A stretch of DNA of 64,000 bases from Cristatella mucedo (taxonomy: Eukaryota; Bryozoa; Phylactolaemata; Cristatellidae). The stretch covers positions 23,692,001 to 23,756,000 of the forward strand of contig WPIO01000001.1 in the NCBI GenBank assembly GCA_009760855.2, written 5' to 3'. How positions within the stretch are numbered: position 1 is the first letter of the stretch; each line of letters opens with the position of its first letter. Position numbers and translations under genes: made by a program. The notes beneath the pieces are model-generated. The model made no database searches. It saw nothing but the letters and a program-made list of their open reading frames with translations, and was not told where the DNA came from. Shown here piece after piece: positions 34,421-44,639 of this stretch.

Positions 34421-35812
34421 TTGATACCAATATTTGAACTATTTCCCTGGAATTGGCTTTGGACCACAATCTTGCGACCCTATGGACCAGTCGAAGCACC
34501 AGGCTGCCTTGCCATCACTACCACTACCACTGCCCCTGCTCCACCACAAAGCAGAGCATTCTGTCTACACTTACCATTCCTATCTAGGTCGCACAGGGCT
34601 CGGTTACTCAGCTGGCAACAGCGATATCATCAGTGCATTGCAGCAGCAGCAAGCACGGCCAGATTGAAACGGCTGCATCACTCTCTTATCCGCGACCACT
34701 GGGAGCCTAGCAGCAGAGTTGCCATCGCCAAGTGCTACAGCTTAAGAAACTGTCATAAATCGTGCAAATCGTTCTGGGCGTCCCTGCCGTCACCTCACAA
34801 TTATGACGACGATTCGGCGTGTAGGAGATGACTGGGGAATCAATCGCGTTGACTGGCTAGCAAAAAAAAGCAGGTTGACCTCAAATAGCTATAGCTATGT
34901 ACCAGCATCTTTAGTAAGTCTTACAGCTACGCCGTTAGTCGTTGGAGACATCTACTATTTTCTGCTTTCAGAATAGCCGGAAATGGAATTATACTGCCTA
35001 GTCTTAAACTATCGTTTTGCAGTTCCCTAATTTTGGATTTTAATATTAACCGTACGTATTCTAGCTACATTGAAATCCGGGAGATTGTAACCACCTTTTA
35101 ACTTCCTTGTATGGGCAATAGAATTACTTTTCCACATTGAAACAAGAAGATCGCAGGATGGATGGGCATCAGGAGCTGGTTCTGTCGAATCGACGAGAAA
35201 GACAATTTCATGATTAATCACCATTACCAAATCTTTCAGAAACAACTACGGTGCAGTTTTGATGAAGAAACCGGATATACGAGTTCATGAAGTCACTTGA
35301 TAAATTGACTGCATTCCAAGAATGCATCACCTGGTTGCAATGTGAACAGCTCCAGCCCCACCCATACCCTGTATATTCACACTTTTTATTCCTAAATGAT
35401 TATTTATTATCTGTATTTTATTAAATTTTTATTTTGAAGTGTTGAATTTGCCGAACGCTTGACAGTCACCTGCTTAGGTATGCTAGGCAGAAATGAACTC
35501 TCACTAGGGAAAGTGCAGGAGTGCCAGAACGCTAGAAGTCTTACAAATGTGAGCATCTTAAAGTAAGTCCAAGCTACTCTCCTGCCAGATTATCCTCTAA
35601 TCCCATGCGCTATGAGGACGTCAACGACACATCATGGCTTAGCGGCAGCTAATTTCTATTTCGTCCCTTTAGCCTTTCTTAGTCAACGAGGAAACAAATA
35701 AACAAATAAACTTGTCCAGAAAAAAGCAGTGGGCAGAAAAAACCAATCGGTTTGCTTGCAAAAGCCGTCGAAAAGCAGGAGTCGTAAAAATTAGGCACTG
35801 CACACTACTTAC
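34421..35812. other. No recognised feature
   Basis: Intronic. The minus-strand frame 35245-35027 contains LKGGYNLPDFN. I could not assign it to a family. Confidence 0.35.
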
Positions 35813-35976
35813 TTTGCTAAAATTAGCTTTTGGATCGTAGGGCCAAACTCCCTGCATGGCGCCGGTTGCCTCAGCAGTATTCTCTGAACTGTCAAGTTCA
35901 CCTGGAGCTGTTGTTTGCGACACCCAGTCATTTACGTAAGAACTTCCTGTCTTGGTTTCTGTCTGATTCTTCTTCC
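35813..35976 (-). CDS. PEAK-like: PEAK-like scaffold, coding exon 3 (residues 329-383)
   Basis: Internal exon with strong borders: acceptor 'tttggctttttccag|GG' and donor GCAAA|GTAAGT. It needs one nucleotide from the preceding exon, which both exon 2 (giving Arg329) and the alternative exon at 37182-37212 (giving Gly11) supply. It encodes KKNQTETKTGSSYVNDWV, where Tyr342-Val-Asn is a pYxN motif of the type bound by the Grb2 SH2 domain. It then runs through Ser/Thr/Glu-rich sequence to GVWPYDPKANFSK (Tyr375). It ends in phase 0. No folded domain is evident; the region is probably disordered and phosphorylated. Confidence 0.82.
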
Positions 35977-36284
35977 CTGGAAAAAGCCAAAAAAGTGTGC
36001 CGCGCAGGGAAACACGACGCAAGAACACATCCCCCGCCGTGTGCTTTATAGTTAGTCGTATGAGGGAATGCCCTCTTGGTTAGCTCTTTTGGTTGCTCAT
36101 CCCCTCTGATTAAAAGCACCCCGCTGATCATTAGGGAGCATCTATCAACAAATGCATTGATAGCTTTCAGCACTAAATCTCTCTGTGTGCGATTGAAATT
36201 CACGCGACGCATACTGGATAGTGGCATCTCGTTGCACGTATAAGTTCTCGTTCGCTTTCTGCATCGTTTGTGATAGTAAGAATA

Positions 36285-36345
36285 GCGAGTCTTGTGTATA
36301 GAGCCCTAAGAAAACTTAATCTATATTCAGGCGCTTGACAGCTCC
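36285..36345 (-). repeat. LINE-A/SINE-B tail scrap
   Basis: 'gtatagagccctaagaaaac', 'ttaatctatattcaggcgct' is the reverse-complemented common tail. Confidence 0.75.
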
Positions 36346-36654
36346 CTGAAAGGGAAGCAATAACTAATAGTTAGTTAGCGAAAAGCAAGGTATCCTGCTT
36401 GCCCAAGCGTGCGAAAGTAGACAATTATCATGCTAAGACAAACATGCAACAGTACACAAAATACTCGCGGCGGGTTACTAGGACCCCTACTTGGTATCAC
36501 TCAATCAATCATTCGTAGGTAAGCAAAGCACCCGGAAAAAAGCAGTTTCGCTGGGGTGCTATAAATGGACACATTGCTGTTACGCTTAGCAAGGAAGTGC
36601 ACAGTTTCATTTCGCACAGCCATAGAAAAGGACAATTTACAGGGACAGAGCAAA

Positions 36655-36905
36655 GGAGGTGTGGAATCGGTAGGTTTTCAGCTTCTTTTTTACTGCCATC
36701 AAATGACGAGATGACGAAATGCTAGTCAGTCGTTAGTGAGCTCCAAGCTTTGAGAGCACAATAAATGACAGCATGGTCTCCGAGGGATTTGAAGTTTGTC
36801 AGGGACGCGAGCAATTTGAGTCAGTCAGAACAGCGGGTGGGGCGGGCGACGGGAAGTCTGAAGTGAAACTAATTCAGATAGGCAAGCCGGAGCAAGAGAA
36901 TTGAG
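36655..36905 (-). mobile_element. LINE-A C-terminal fragment, antisense
   Basis: The + strand shows 'ttagtgagctccaagctttg', 'catggtctccgagggatttg' and 'ccggagcaagagaattgagg', complements of the LINE-A C-terminal coding region. Confidence 0.7.
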
Positions 36906-37181
36906 GGACCAAGATCGAGCAAAGGGAGAGTGGCGAAAAACAAAGCCTTTGAAAGCGCTGCGAAAGCGTCAAGTCAACAGGTCCACACCGGCTCCGAGGG
37001 CAGCCATTTTGCTAAGGATTTCTGCTCTTGCGCCGCCAGGCACAGCTTCTTGCGCGCGAACTCGCCCGCAAAACGCGCCGCTAGGAACGGACTATTCACG
37101 CATAGCCTGGGCCTAGGCCAACCGTTCGTCGATGCTGTATAGCAAAGCGAATCTACGGGCAGCACTAACGACAGTGCTTAC

Positions 37182-37212
37182 CTTTCTTGAAGATGTTCCT
37201 GAAAAGCGCCAT
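37182..37212 (-). CDS. PEAK-like: PEAK-like scaffold, alternative first coding exon (short isoform, 961 residues)
   Basis: An ATG followed by MALFRNIFKK and one extra G, then a consensus donor AAAG|GTAAGC. Joined to exon 3 it gives MALFRNIFKKGKKN, a short aromatic and lysine-rich N-terminus. It resembles the PEAK1 segment W-I-S-F-K-S-F-F-R-R-R-K, so it may be a membrane- or partner-binding patch. No acceptor-like sequence precedes it, and it sits at the edge of a CpG-rich block, which suggests a first exon with its own promoter. It leaves one nucleotide, exactly as exon 2 does, so either can feed exon 3. The short form would lack the N-terminal Cys/His motif and the EPIYA-like tyrosine. Confidence 0.65.
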
Positions 37213-38300
37213 TTTAGCTTTGCCCTGCCTTTGCTCGCTGGCGGCGTACTGGGACGCCGCTCGGCCGACGCCCTTTACAGCTGCAGCAGCAGCTGCGGGC
37301 CCAGCCTGCTGCCTCGACGACGGAGATCGACCCCCTGCAACGAACGGTTGCGACGGCTCCTCGGTCGCCCTCAGCGTCCGACGAGCGACGCCGCCGCCGG
37401 GTGCTCAGCTGCTCCGGCAGGCGCTCCGACGACAGGGAGCGGCAGCGACTGCCGTCCGCGCAGCGACCGTGGACGCCGGGCTATCCTCGGGCGAGGGCGG
37501 GGCAAGGATCGGCGCCGAATCGCTGCTGGTCGAGCAGCGCGGCGGCCGAATTAGCCATTTGTCAAGCTTAAGCGGGCGGCTCTGCCAGGCCGCCTCCACG
37601 CGCTTGGCCGAAACCGCGCGCTGTGGGGGGGGGGGGGCACGCGACTGTGCCAGCACGCAGAAGCGCCTGCGGCGACTGCGGTGCTGGAAAGCCTAGCGAA
37701 TGCCCGGCTAGTGAATCAGCTGTCGCTCGTACGCGGCTGCCATCGGCGTGGCACTCCCACTGGGGGGCGCGGCGGCAGGAGGGGGCGGAGGAGGAGGGGG
37801 CGGAGGAGGAGGGGGCGGAGGAGGAGGGGGCGGAGGAGGAGGTGGCGGAGGAGGAGGGGGCGGAGGAGGAGGGGGCGGAGGAGGAGGGGGCGGAGGAGGA
37901 GGGGGCGGAGGAGGAGGGGGCGGAGGAGGAGGGGGCGGAGGAGGAGGGGGCGGAGTGGGGCGGGGGAGGCTAGAAAAGTCATCTCAGGTCTCTAGCTCGC
38001 AGCTGGCGAAGCTAGTGCGTATATTTTTCTCCGCGACCAGTGACCTAGTTGGACCTTCTCCGAGTCGCAGGATAGAAAAGTCCATTAGTGCATCTGCAAG
38101 TCTCTGCCGTCAGTTGCTTTTTTCCGTCGGCTGCTGCTCGTTTTTTGCTCGCGGCCTGCTGCGTAGCGTCTGCACGTCGGACAGGCGCTGGTCATTCAGC
38201 GTCATAGCCGGTTCGACTGGGTGGATGAGGGAGGGCCCGTCGCTACTCGGCTCGTAGCCTCGGTCTGCAGTCGACAGCTGGGCAACCGATAGAAATAGCC
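37213..38300 (-). promoter_or_regulatory. PEAK-like: CpG-rich candidate internal promoter of the PEAK-like gene
   Basis: Dense CpG on both sides of a G-rich minisatellite, starting immediately upstream of the alternative first exon. Open frames on both strands are typical of high-GC sequence and are not called as genes. No TATA box was seen. The promoter role is inferred from base composition and position. Confidence 0.45.
37779..37955. repeat. 15-bp minisatellite, GGGGGCGGAGGAGGA x about 12
   Basis: Nearly perfect 15-bp units; one unit has GGTGG for GGGGG. The + strand is purely G-rich and could form G-quadruplexes. Gly-, Arg/Gly- and Glu/Ala-rich frames here follow from the repeat. Confidence 0.97.
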
Positions 38301-39192
38301 TTCAGCTTCGCTTTAAGCGTAGAGCAGCTGTGAACTGATATGTACTGTGACCTTGGACACTACTAGCTGCGGCCGGACGCTTTAATTGCTTTAAGAAATT
38401 GAACTTCTCATCCATCGAGCTGACATACGATTAATCACGCAGTACTCGCAAAACGTACGACATTCTAAAAGAGAATTAATCACGGAGAACAAAATAAAAT
38501 AGATTAGTGTAAGTTCATCAGGTAATACTCAGAAGCAAAGCATTTTGTATCTAGCAATGAAATCCCATCTTTGGGCAACCAAAGATAGTGCTCGGATATT
38601 GCATAAGACATAATTTATCAATCCAGTTACTATACAGTTAGTGGGAATTTATCGGAGTCCTAGGTAGGAATCTTGGTCGTAAATCGATAACGACAACTGC
38701 ACGCGTACTGAGCATAAGTATGCTCGCATATACAGTATATGCACACGGTTATGAACCAGGTCCACAAACTCGCACGATAGCGGTGCTAGCCCCAGCCGAC
38801 AAATACCGGCGACTACGGAATCGTGGTTAACGACTTGTAGGTCCAGCGCCCAAGCAAGCGGGTATGCCAACGGTAGCGGACCGCCGGCAGCTACGAAGAG
38901 CGCCAATACATTAAGATAGCGAGTTCTTATCCGAGGCTTAGAGAAGTCTACGCGACTGCGCCGGGGGTTTGCAGGCATCTACTGCCAGCCATGGCTTACA
39001 GAAGCTCTCGTACGGCACATAGACACATACGCGTAGCTCAGCTGCCTGCCTGACCCGAGGTCAAGAGCGCAACCGCTGCATGGCGCAAAGCCTAGAGCAC
39101 AACTCAACCCGACGTCTGGAGCGCAACTGACTTCCAATTACACGGCTTCCGCTTCTATGCTGCCAAACCATGCATTATCACGTAAAAAGTAA
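38301..39192. other. No recognised feature
   Basis: Intron 2 of the PEAK-like gene. Nothing was recognised. Confidence 0.45.
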
Positions 39193-39262
39193 TAATAATA
39201 ACGATCTCTTGGATATAGCGCCCTAAGTGGACTTAAATCTCTACTCGGGCGCTTTCCAGCAA
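39193..39262 (-). repeat. LINE-A/SINE-B tail scrap
   Basis: 'aataataataacgatctct', 'atagcgccctaagtggactt', 'aaatctctactcgggcgctt' is the reverse-complemented tail with its (ATT)n end. Confidence 0.8.
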
Positions 39263-39359
39263 CCAGATCCGAGCCGTTTAAATTCAGAAAACCACGTACG
39301 TCGAATATTTCGGTAGTCACAAGCTGGCCTATTTAGCACGCCGCTGCTTCACGTAAGGG

Positions 39360-40000
39360 GTTCAATCGGCCAAACCTCCTACGCTCCCCTTCGCGCTGAG
39401 TGGAGCGGCCGCAGAGCGGCGAAACTTGCCAGGATGCCTTGCCTCGCAGACTTGGCATGCCAGGACACATCGGGCAGCCAATTCCTGGGAGCGACGCAGC
39501 GCGCACGCAGCGGCTGACGCTTGCCGCCGCTTATCCGTACGCCCCGTTCCGGCCGCAGCCCGCCGCCACCGCCGCCGCCGCCGCCGGGACGCGCTTCCGC
39601 TAGTCAAGCAGGCCCGGCAGAGGCGAGTGCCCGCCTCTGCCGGGCTCGCTCGATGTCGCAATGGGCGTGCCACGCCAGACCCCGAACTGGTCTCTAGACG
39701 AGAGAAACGAGCGACGCGACTGTTTACTTAGAAATCGCATTTCCTGGAGGCTCGCGGAACCGGCTGAAACTAGGTGCAGCGCAGCAGCGTTGAGGAGCGC
39801 TGCACAACGGCCGCACAGACTCCGAGCCAATGATAGCTCAGCTTACGCACAGGCGTAAGCGTCCGCTGTAGCGTAAGCGTCCGCTGTCGCTCGGATGCTC
39901 TCCGAGCATCCGGACGTGCGTCATTAGCCGGATGCCGCTCACGTGGGCTACCGTGGTGAAGGGTGCGGCGGAGTTTCAAAATGCAGCACCGTAGAACGAA
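39360..40000. other. CpG-rich block with a cluster of hairpins
   Basis: High CpG with several perfect inverted repeats: 39612-39625/39632-39645, 39841-39848/39853-39860 and 39892-39900/39904-39912. There is also an 18-bp unit 'cgtaagcgtccgctgt' repeated at about 39854 and 39872. No exon was recognised. Confidence 0.6.
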
Positions 40001-40163
40001 CGTCTGCGAAACTTGAGCTGCGCGAGTTTGACCAAGGCGAGGACTGGCGAATCGCCATTATTCCGGCTGACGATTTTCCAGCTGCATCAAAAAATTGGCT
40101 CGATACATGTTTGCCATTTCAGCCGGGCGCCCGTGAGTGTGTGCGCTCATGTATGTATCTGTG

Positions 40164-40270
40164 TGCGCGCGCGCGCGTGCGTGCGTGAGTGCTTGTGCGT
40201 GCGTTTGTATGTGCGCGCGCGCGTGTGTGTGTGTGTGCGCGCATGTGCGTGTGTGTGCGCGAGCACGCGT
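40164..40270. repeat. (GC/GT)n alternating purine-pyrimidine tract
   Basis: Alternating GTGCGCGC and GTGCGT sequence, of the kind that can adopt Z-DNA. Confidence 0.9.
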
Positions 40271-40489
40271 GCGTGCAATGCTTGTCCAAAAATCTATGCA
40301 ACCTGAGAATCAAGTAATCAGACAGACCTTTAGTTAGTGTGCTTAAACTGTTTGGCTTGACATTTAAAAAAAGCTACACGGCCACCGTTTCTCACGGCCG
40401 TTGCTCCGCTACTGTACATTGCACTTTTAATGTGTTTATTCGTTCTGAAAATGCACACCTTAACACGAATAAATTTGCATTCTTCCTGT

Positions 40490-40575
40490 CCTTCATACGT
40501 TAAGTACCCAGAAAGAAATTGAGTTCTCTTAGAGTGCTGTGTAGATTTTTGTCATTCTAAATGATTGCTATTATC
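40490..40575 (+). repeat. LINE-A/SINE-B tail
   Basis: 'acccagaaagaaattgagtt', 'ctcttagagtgctgtgtaga' keeps the stem-loop tail order, with a decayed AT end. Confidence 0.7.
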
Positions 40576-41879
40576 TCAAAGTTTCCAATATGCTAGAAAC
40601 GTTTGATAACAAGTCACTGAGAACAAGGAGAGAGAATATTTTACCTTCATTTGCTTAAAAAAATTAAGGAAAAAACATGCAAAAGTAAGTTTCTTATTAA
40701 AGAAAAACACGAAATATGTCGGTTTTCCGGTTTCTGGAGAAACTTCTGGCTCACGACTATAGACGTTTTCATGGGAAACATATTTAACACCGTCAGAACC
40801 TTGCCAGAAGCGATCAATTTTCCGCTTGCACAGCCCCGAGCATGACTCCAACATGACTCCAAAAAATGCAAGAAATAGGTTAGGGGGCCAAGATTAGAAA
40901 CCATCCAACTGCGTTAATATACGAGAAATGAAAGCTGTGCTCTAGGTCTATACTGGCTATGTGCGCGAAATGTAGGTACTAAATTGAACTCCCGAGTCTC
41001 ATACTCTCAACGGACACTGTTTATGCATGAAGACCATCATATTTGGCAATCCAAAAGCGTGCGATGACTTATGTCACTGTGTTAATCATGTCACCGCTGC
41101 CGTCCGCCTCACACACCACCGCCACCACGATGCGACCGCGTGGTGCGACAGCTGTGACGGAATGCTTGCACCTGCACCCAGCGCGTAGCGGCCGAAGAGC
41201 ACAGCTCCTCGCGGCTCGTGCGCCTTTGATGTGAGAAAGCTAGAAAGGCGTGGCTAGCGGCTCTGCTGACTACTAGAGGCGGAGCTGACGATTTGAAACC
41301 ACGTACCGTCAAAATGCGTGTGCTCGGCAACGCCGTTGGCGCGTCTGACATGAACCCAGCATGCGAACACCTGCGTCCGCGGGGCAGTGTCCACTTGTCC
41401 TCGCATACCTACGTACTTACTTCATAGGCTGCGCATTTCGTAGGGAAAACATTGCCTCGGCGGCCTGCGCTCGCCCTGGCGAGAGCGCTTGACCCTCGCG
41501 GAGCATCCGCGCGGATTTGGAGCGGATGCTCTATCGTCGCTCCTACGGCAAAGCCCCTTAGAAAATGGGCGCCAGTCTACTGTTTGCGAAGCTGCACTCG
41601 TCGGTAGCTCTGCAGCGAGAACCTGATCGTGCACAATCGTGCGCAAAACGATCTCTTGGCAGGTCCGAAATGCCCCCCCCCCCAGCTACCAGGATGCAGT
41701 ATCGGAATTTTGTGTTTGAGTAGTCGTCGTTGCAAGACGGTCACGTTTTACACTTTTTCCCGATAAAAATCGGCAAAACTGCCGCACTGCTGGCCCTACG
41801 CTCGGCCTCTCCCTTCTAGTTTTTGTTTTTTGCCCACATTCACATTGCGGCGGCTCTTAAGAATCATCTAATGCAATGT
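40576..41879. other. No gene recognised; GC-rich in its second half
   Basis: Contains a 10-bp hairpin at 41501-41510/41522-41531 and a C-run near 41675. No splice-flanked exon was recognised. Confidence 0.45.
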
Positions 41880-42325
41880 AATGTATCTTCGTCTGTAACT
41901 CTACAAAGCCGTAAAGACTGTGTGGGTGTTACGCAGGAGGGTTTTGTATAGCGCCCTCACAGCCTAAGCGGCTTTCAGTCACGCAACTTCGTCTCACGCA
42001 ACAAAGAGAAAGTGGAAAGCATAGCAGAGTCAGGAGAGTAGTTGAGGTAGTGAGTAGCACGGAAGTAGCAGCTCAGGACCGCTGGAAAGGATGAGCCGTA
42101 GTCGGCAGCAGGAGAGTAGTCGTCGTTGCGTAAGAATTTTGGAAGTGAGTTCCACAGGCTAGGACCTGCAGAGCTGAAGCTACTGTCGCCGACGGTCTTC
42201 AAGCGGAGGAATAGAAAAGCTAATCTACTTTCCATACACGACCTGAGGGCACGATTGAGGTTGAAACTGGTGCAGCAGTTCAACTAAGTATGAAGGAGCC
42301 AAGCTGTGGAGAGCCTGCGAGTTCC
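41880..42325 (-). mobile_element. LINE-B 3' end, antisense
   Basis: On the minus strand 42283-41975 encodes FNLNRALRSCMESRLAF, then SFSSAGPSLWNSLPKFLRND, the typical C-terminal end of L2/CR1-like elements. The 3' UTR follows and matches the copy at 15998-16200. Confidence 0.85.
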
Positions 42326-42624
42326 TTGGAATATTTGGACTTTTGCCCAACGGCAAGACCAAACTCCTGTGCACGCCGCCGTGCAGGTCGTGCGCTCGAA
42401 TCCCGTCGGTTTGCGCGGCCATGCAGTACTTCTTCTGTCTGCGATATCCCTCAGCTCTGCGCGGCGCTTTATGAGTCCGGCTGACAGCGCAGAGCTCGGC
42501 ACGCAGAGCTCGGCTGTGGCGAGCACTCGAAAAGCCGCGCTAGAGGACGCCGGCGTTCGAGGGTGCAGCCGCTCGGCGGTCGAATCGAGCATCGCGAGAA
42601 ATCCATTGGCGACTGTTCCTTCAA

Positions 42625-42675
42625 GACTTTTGTCTCTCTGAGAGAAAAAAAGTCTCTCTCAGAGAGACAAAAGTC
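42625..42675. repeat. Perfect 21-bp inverted repeat
   Basis: Arms 42625-42645 and 42655-42675 are exact reverse complements with a 9-nt spacer (aaaaaagtc). The arms start 'gacttttgtctctctgaga'. Confidence 0.95.
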
Positions 42676-43329
42676 GCGCAGATCAGCGGCGCGCGTCGGC
42701 TGCTTACTGAAATTCCAATTGGCTCGTAGCTCGTCGCTCGAGCCGTTGCTGCTGATATTCGCGCACCTCGCCGCGCTGGATAGGAGCGGCGAGGACTCGT
42801 CACGCCGAGCTCGTTGGCGCGCCCGGCGACGGCATTTTCGTAGGAGCACTTCGCTTAGGTCACCGTGCTAGCGATTGCCAAGTTGCACGGCTTACCGCTC
42901 GGTCAAGGTTTCGCCATCTGGCGGCCGGCGAGCACTCCTGCCATCCGCTCGGTCGCATCGCGTGCGTGAAGCGCCAGCAGGAGTGGCGAGCAACAGCAGC
43001 AGCAGCAGTCCAGCGGCGTAGCCCGAGGGCAGGGGGTGGCATTTACCCCATCCCCCTCCGCCGCTACAGCGTGGCAGCGATCGGACCGCCTTCATTCCGA
43101 AGGCCCGCGGCCGCGACCGCGGACGACATTGTGCCTTAACTCCAATCGGCGTGCAACAGCCGACTTCGTGTCGAATAGGCTAAATTATTTTGCGATGTTA
43201 TTTTTCATCAATTGCGAGTCTAGCCCCGCCTACGTGAGCATCTTTCGGCTCGTGCCCGCTACGTGCTAGCAACATTTTGGCAGGCCTTCCCCCCTTCGCA
43301 GCCTAAAGCTTGCCTGAGCCGTCAGCGTG

Positions 43330-43373
43330 CGCTGAAATGCCTCACGTGCGAGAAACGCGGAGGCATTTCAGCG
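43330..43373. repeat. Perfect 14-bp inverted repeat
   Basis: CGCTGAAATGCCTC at 43330-43343 and its exact reverse complement at 43360-43373, with a 16-nt spacer. Confidence 0.92.
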
Positions 43374-44268
43374 ATCGCAGGATCCTCGGGCCTCGCCTCC
43401 TCGAGCGCGAATGCGTCGATTCAGCCACGCGCGCAGTGCGGCGGTAGACAGACCAGCGAGGCCCGCGGGTCTGCTCTCCTCGCGGGTTTTGGCGACTCGC
43501 ATCTCGTGCTGTAAGTGGAGGCTGGGGTACCTCAGTCCGCCCGTTGGTCAATTGAAGAAAGCGCGCCTCACTGTTCGACATCGCAGCCCAGCTGCATGAT
43601 ATCTATCGATGGAACCGGATCGAGAAGTCTGCTTAGCTCGTCTCAGTAGTGTGCCAACTGAGTCGCTTAAGTCAACTCTTAGCCAGCTCCCGGGGCAGTA
43701 GACTGAGAGTTAGGCTGTTCAAGCGCTATTGCAGCTATGCCCTCGGAGCGAAGCTCGCTTGCCCTCAGCTAGGCGCCTAAGCCGAGGAGCGAGCCCTCAA
43801 AGTCTCGGATAGCCCATCAGTCTCGTAGCGAATGCATTCGAATTCGGCTGTTCACTACCGCGGGCTACGGCACACATATATAAAAAGGGAGGCTCGGCCA
43901 GCGGACAGAACCCTGGAGCGAATTCACTAGTCGCTACGCGGGCAGCTGCGCACACGGCGCCGTGATGAATATGCACCGGCTGTCGGTTACAATTAATCGG
44001 GCCAGGCCCGGAGGCTGAGCCAAAGGCCGCGCAACGGCGTAACGACTCGCGCAACGGATCGGTCTGGCGACGGAGAGGCTGAGTGCTTACTCTGTGCAGC
44101 ATGTAGCTTGCGCGCGGAAGTTCCCGCGGAGCGATTCATCTGTGAGCGAGAGGCCAAGCTCGGAGTGAGCTTGCGCACGGATGCGTCGGGCACGTGCGCA
44201 GCGGCTAGGACTGAAATGTAGAGCCTCCGAGCCTAGAGCGGAGAGCGCCTCGCCGCCGCCGTACTCAC

Positions 44269-44462
44269 GTGTGCTGCCCAGCAACGAGGCCGGCCGCGGG
44301 GCTGACTCGCACTCGCCGATTTCGGCGTATATGTGCTCTGCTTCCAGAACAGAGGCCGGAGCTTGTGCATTCGATTCTGAACGCGGCGGCTGTCCGCCCG
44401 CCGCGCCGCCACCGCCGCGGTCGCTGCTGCAGGAACGCCGAGAAGTCGTCTGAAGACGTTCT

Positions 44463-44496
<34 letters not shown>

Positions 44497-44608
44497 TATC
44501 TAGCCGACGCAGACATGAGCGGCCAGAGGCGCTCGAGCCGCCGCCGATTCCAGGCAACGAGCCGACGTCTGTCGAGGCCGCTGCCGCCGCCGCGACCGGT
44601 CCTTGAGC

Positions 44609-44639
<31 letters not shown>

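Larger units (their letters stand above)
42326..44268. other. CpG-rich intron 2 sequence flanking PEAK-like exon 2
   Basis: No exon was recognised. Holds two strong inverted repeats (42625-42675 and 43330-43373), a CAG-type tract near 42985-43015, and GC-rich frames on both strands. Confidence 0.45.

Noticed and set aside
37779-37955. Regular 15-bp repeats as a CRISPR-like array
   Set aside because: Units are directly adjacent with no spacers and the genome is eukaryotic; this is a minisatellite.
37623-38257. Glu/Ala-, Arg- and Gly-rich frames of 88-169 codons
   Set aside because: All three phases of the 15-bp minisatellite are open because the unit is a multiple of three; nothing else supports coding.
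44087-44268. Continuation of the exon 2 frame past 44269
   Set aside because: A strong GTGAGT donor precedes it, phase matches exon 3, and the translated sequence loses family-like features.
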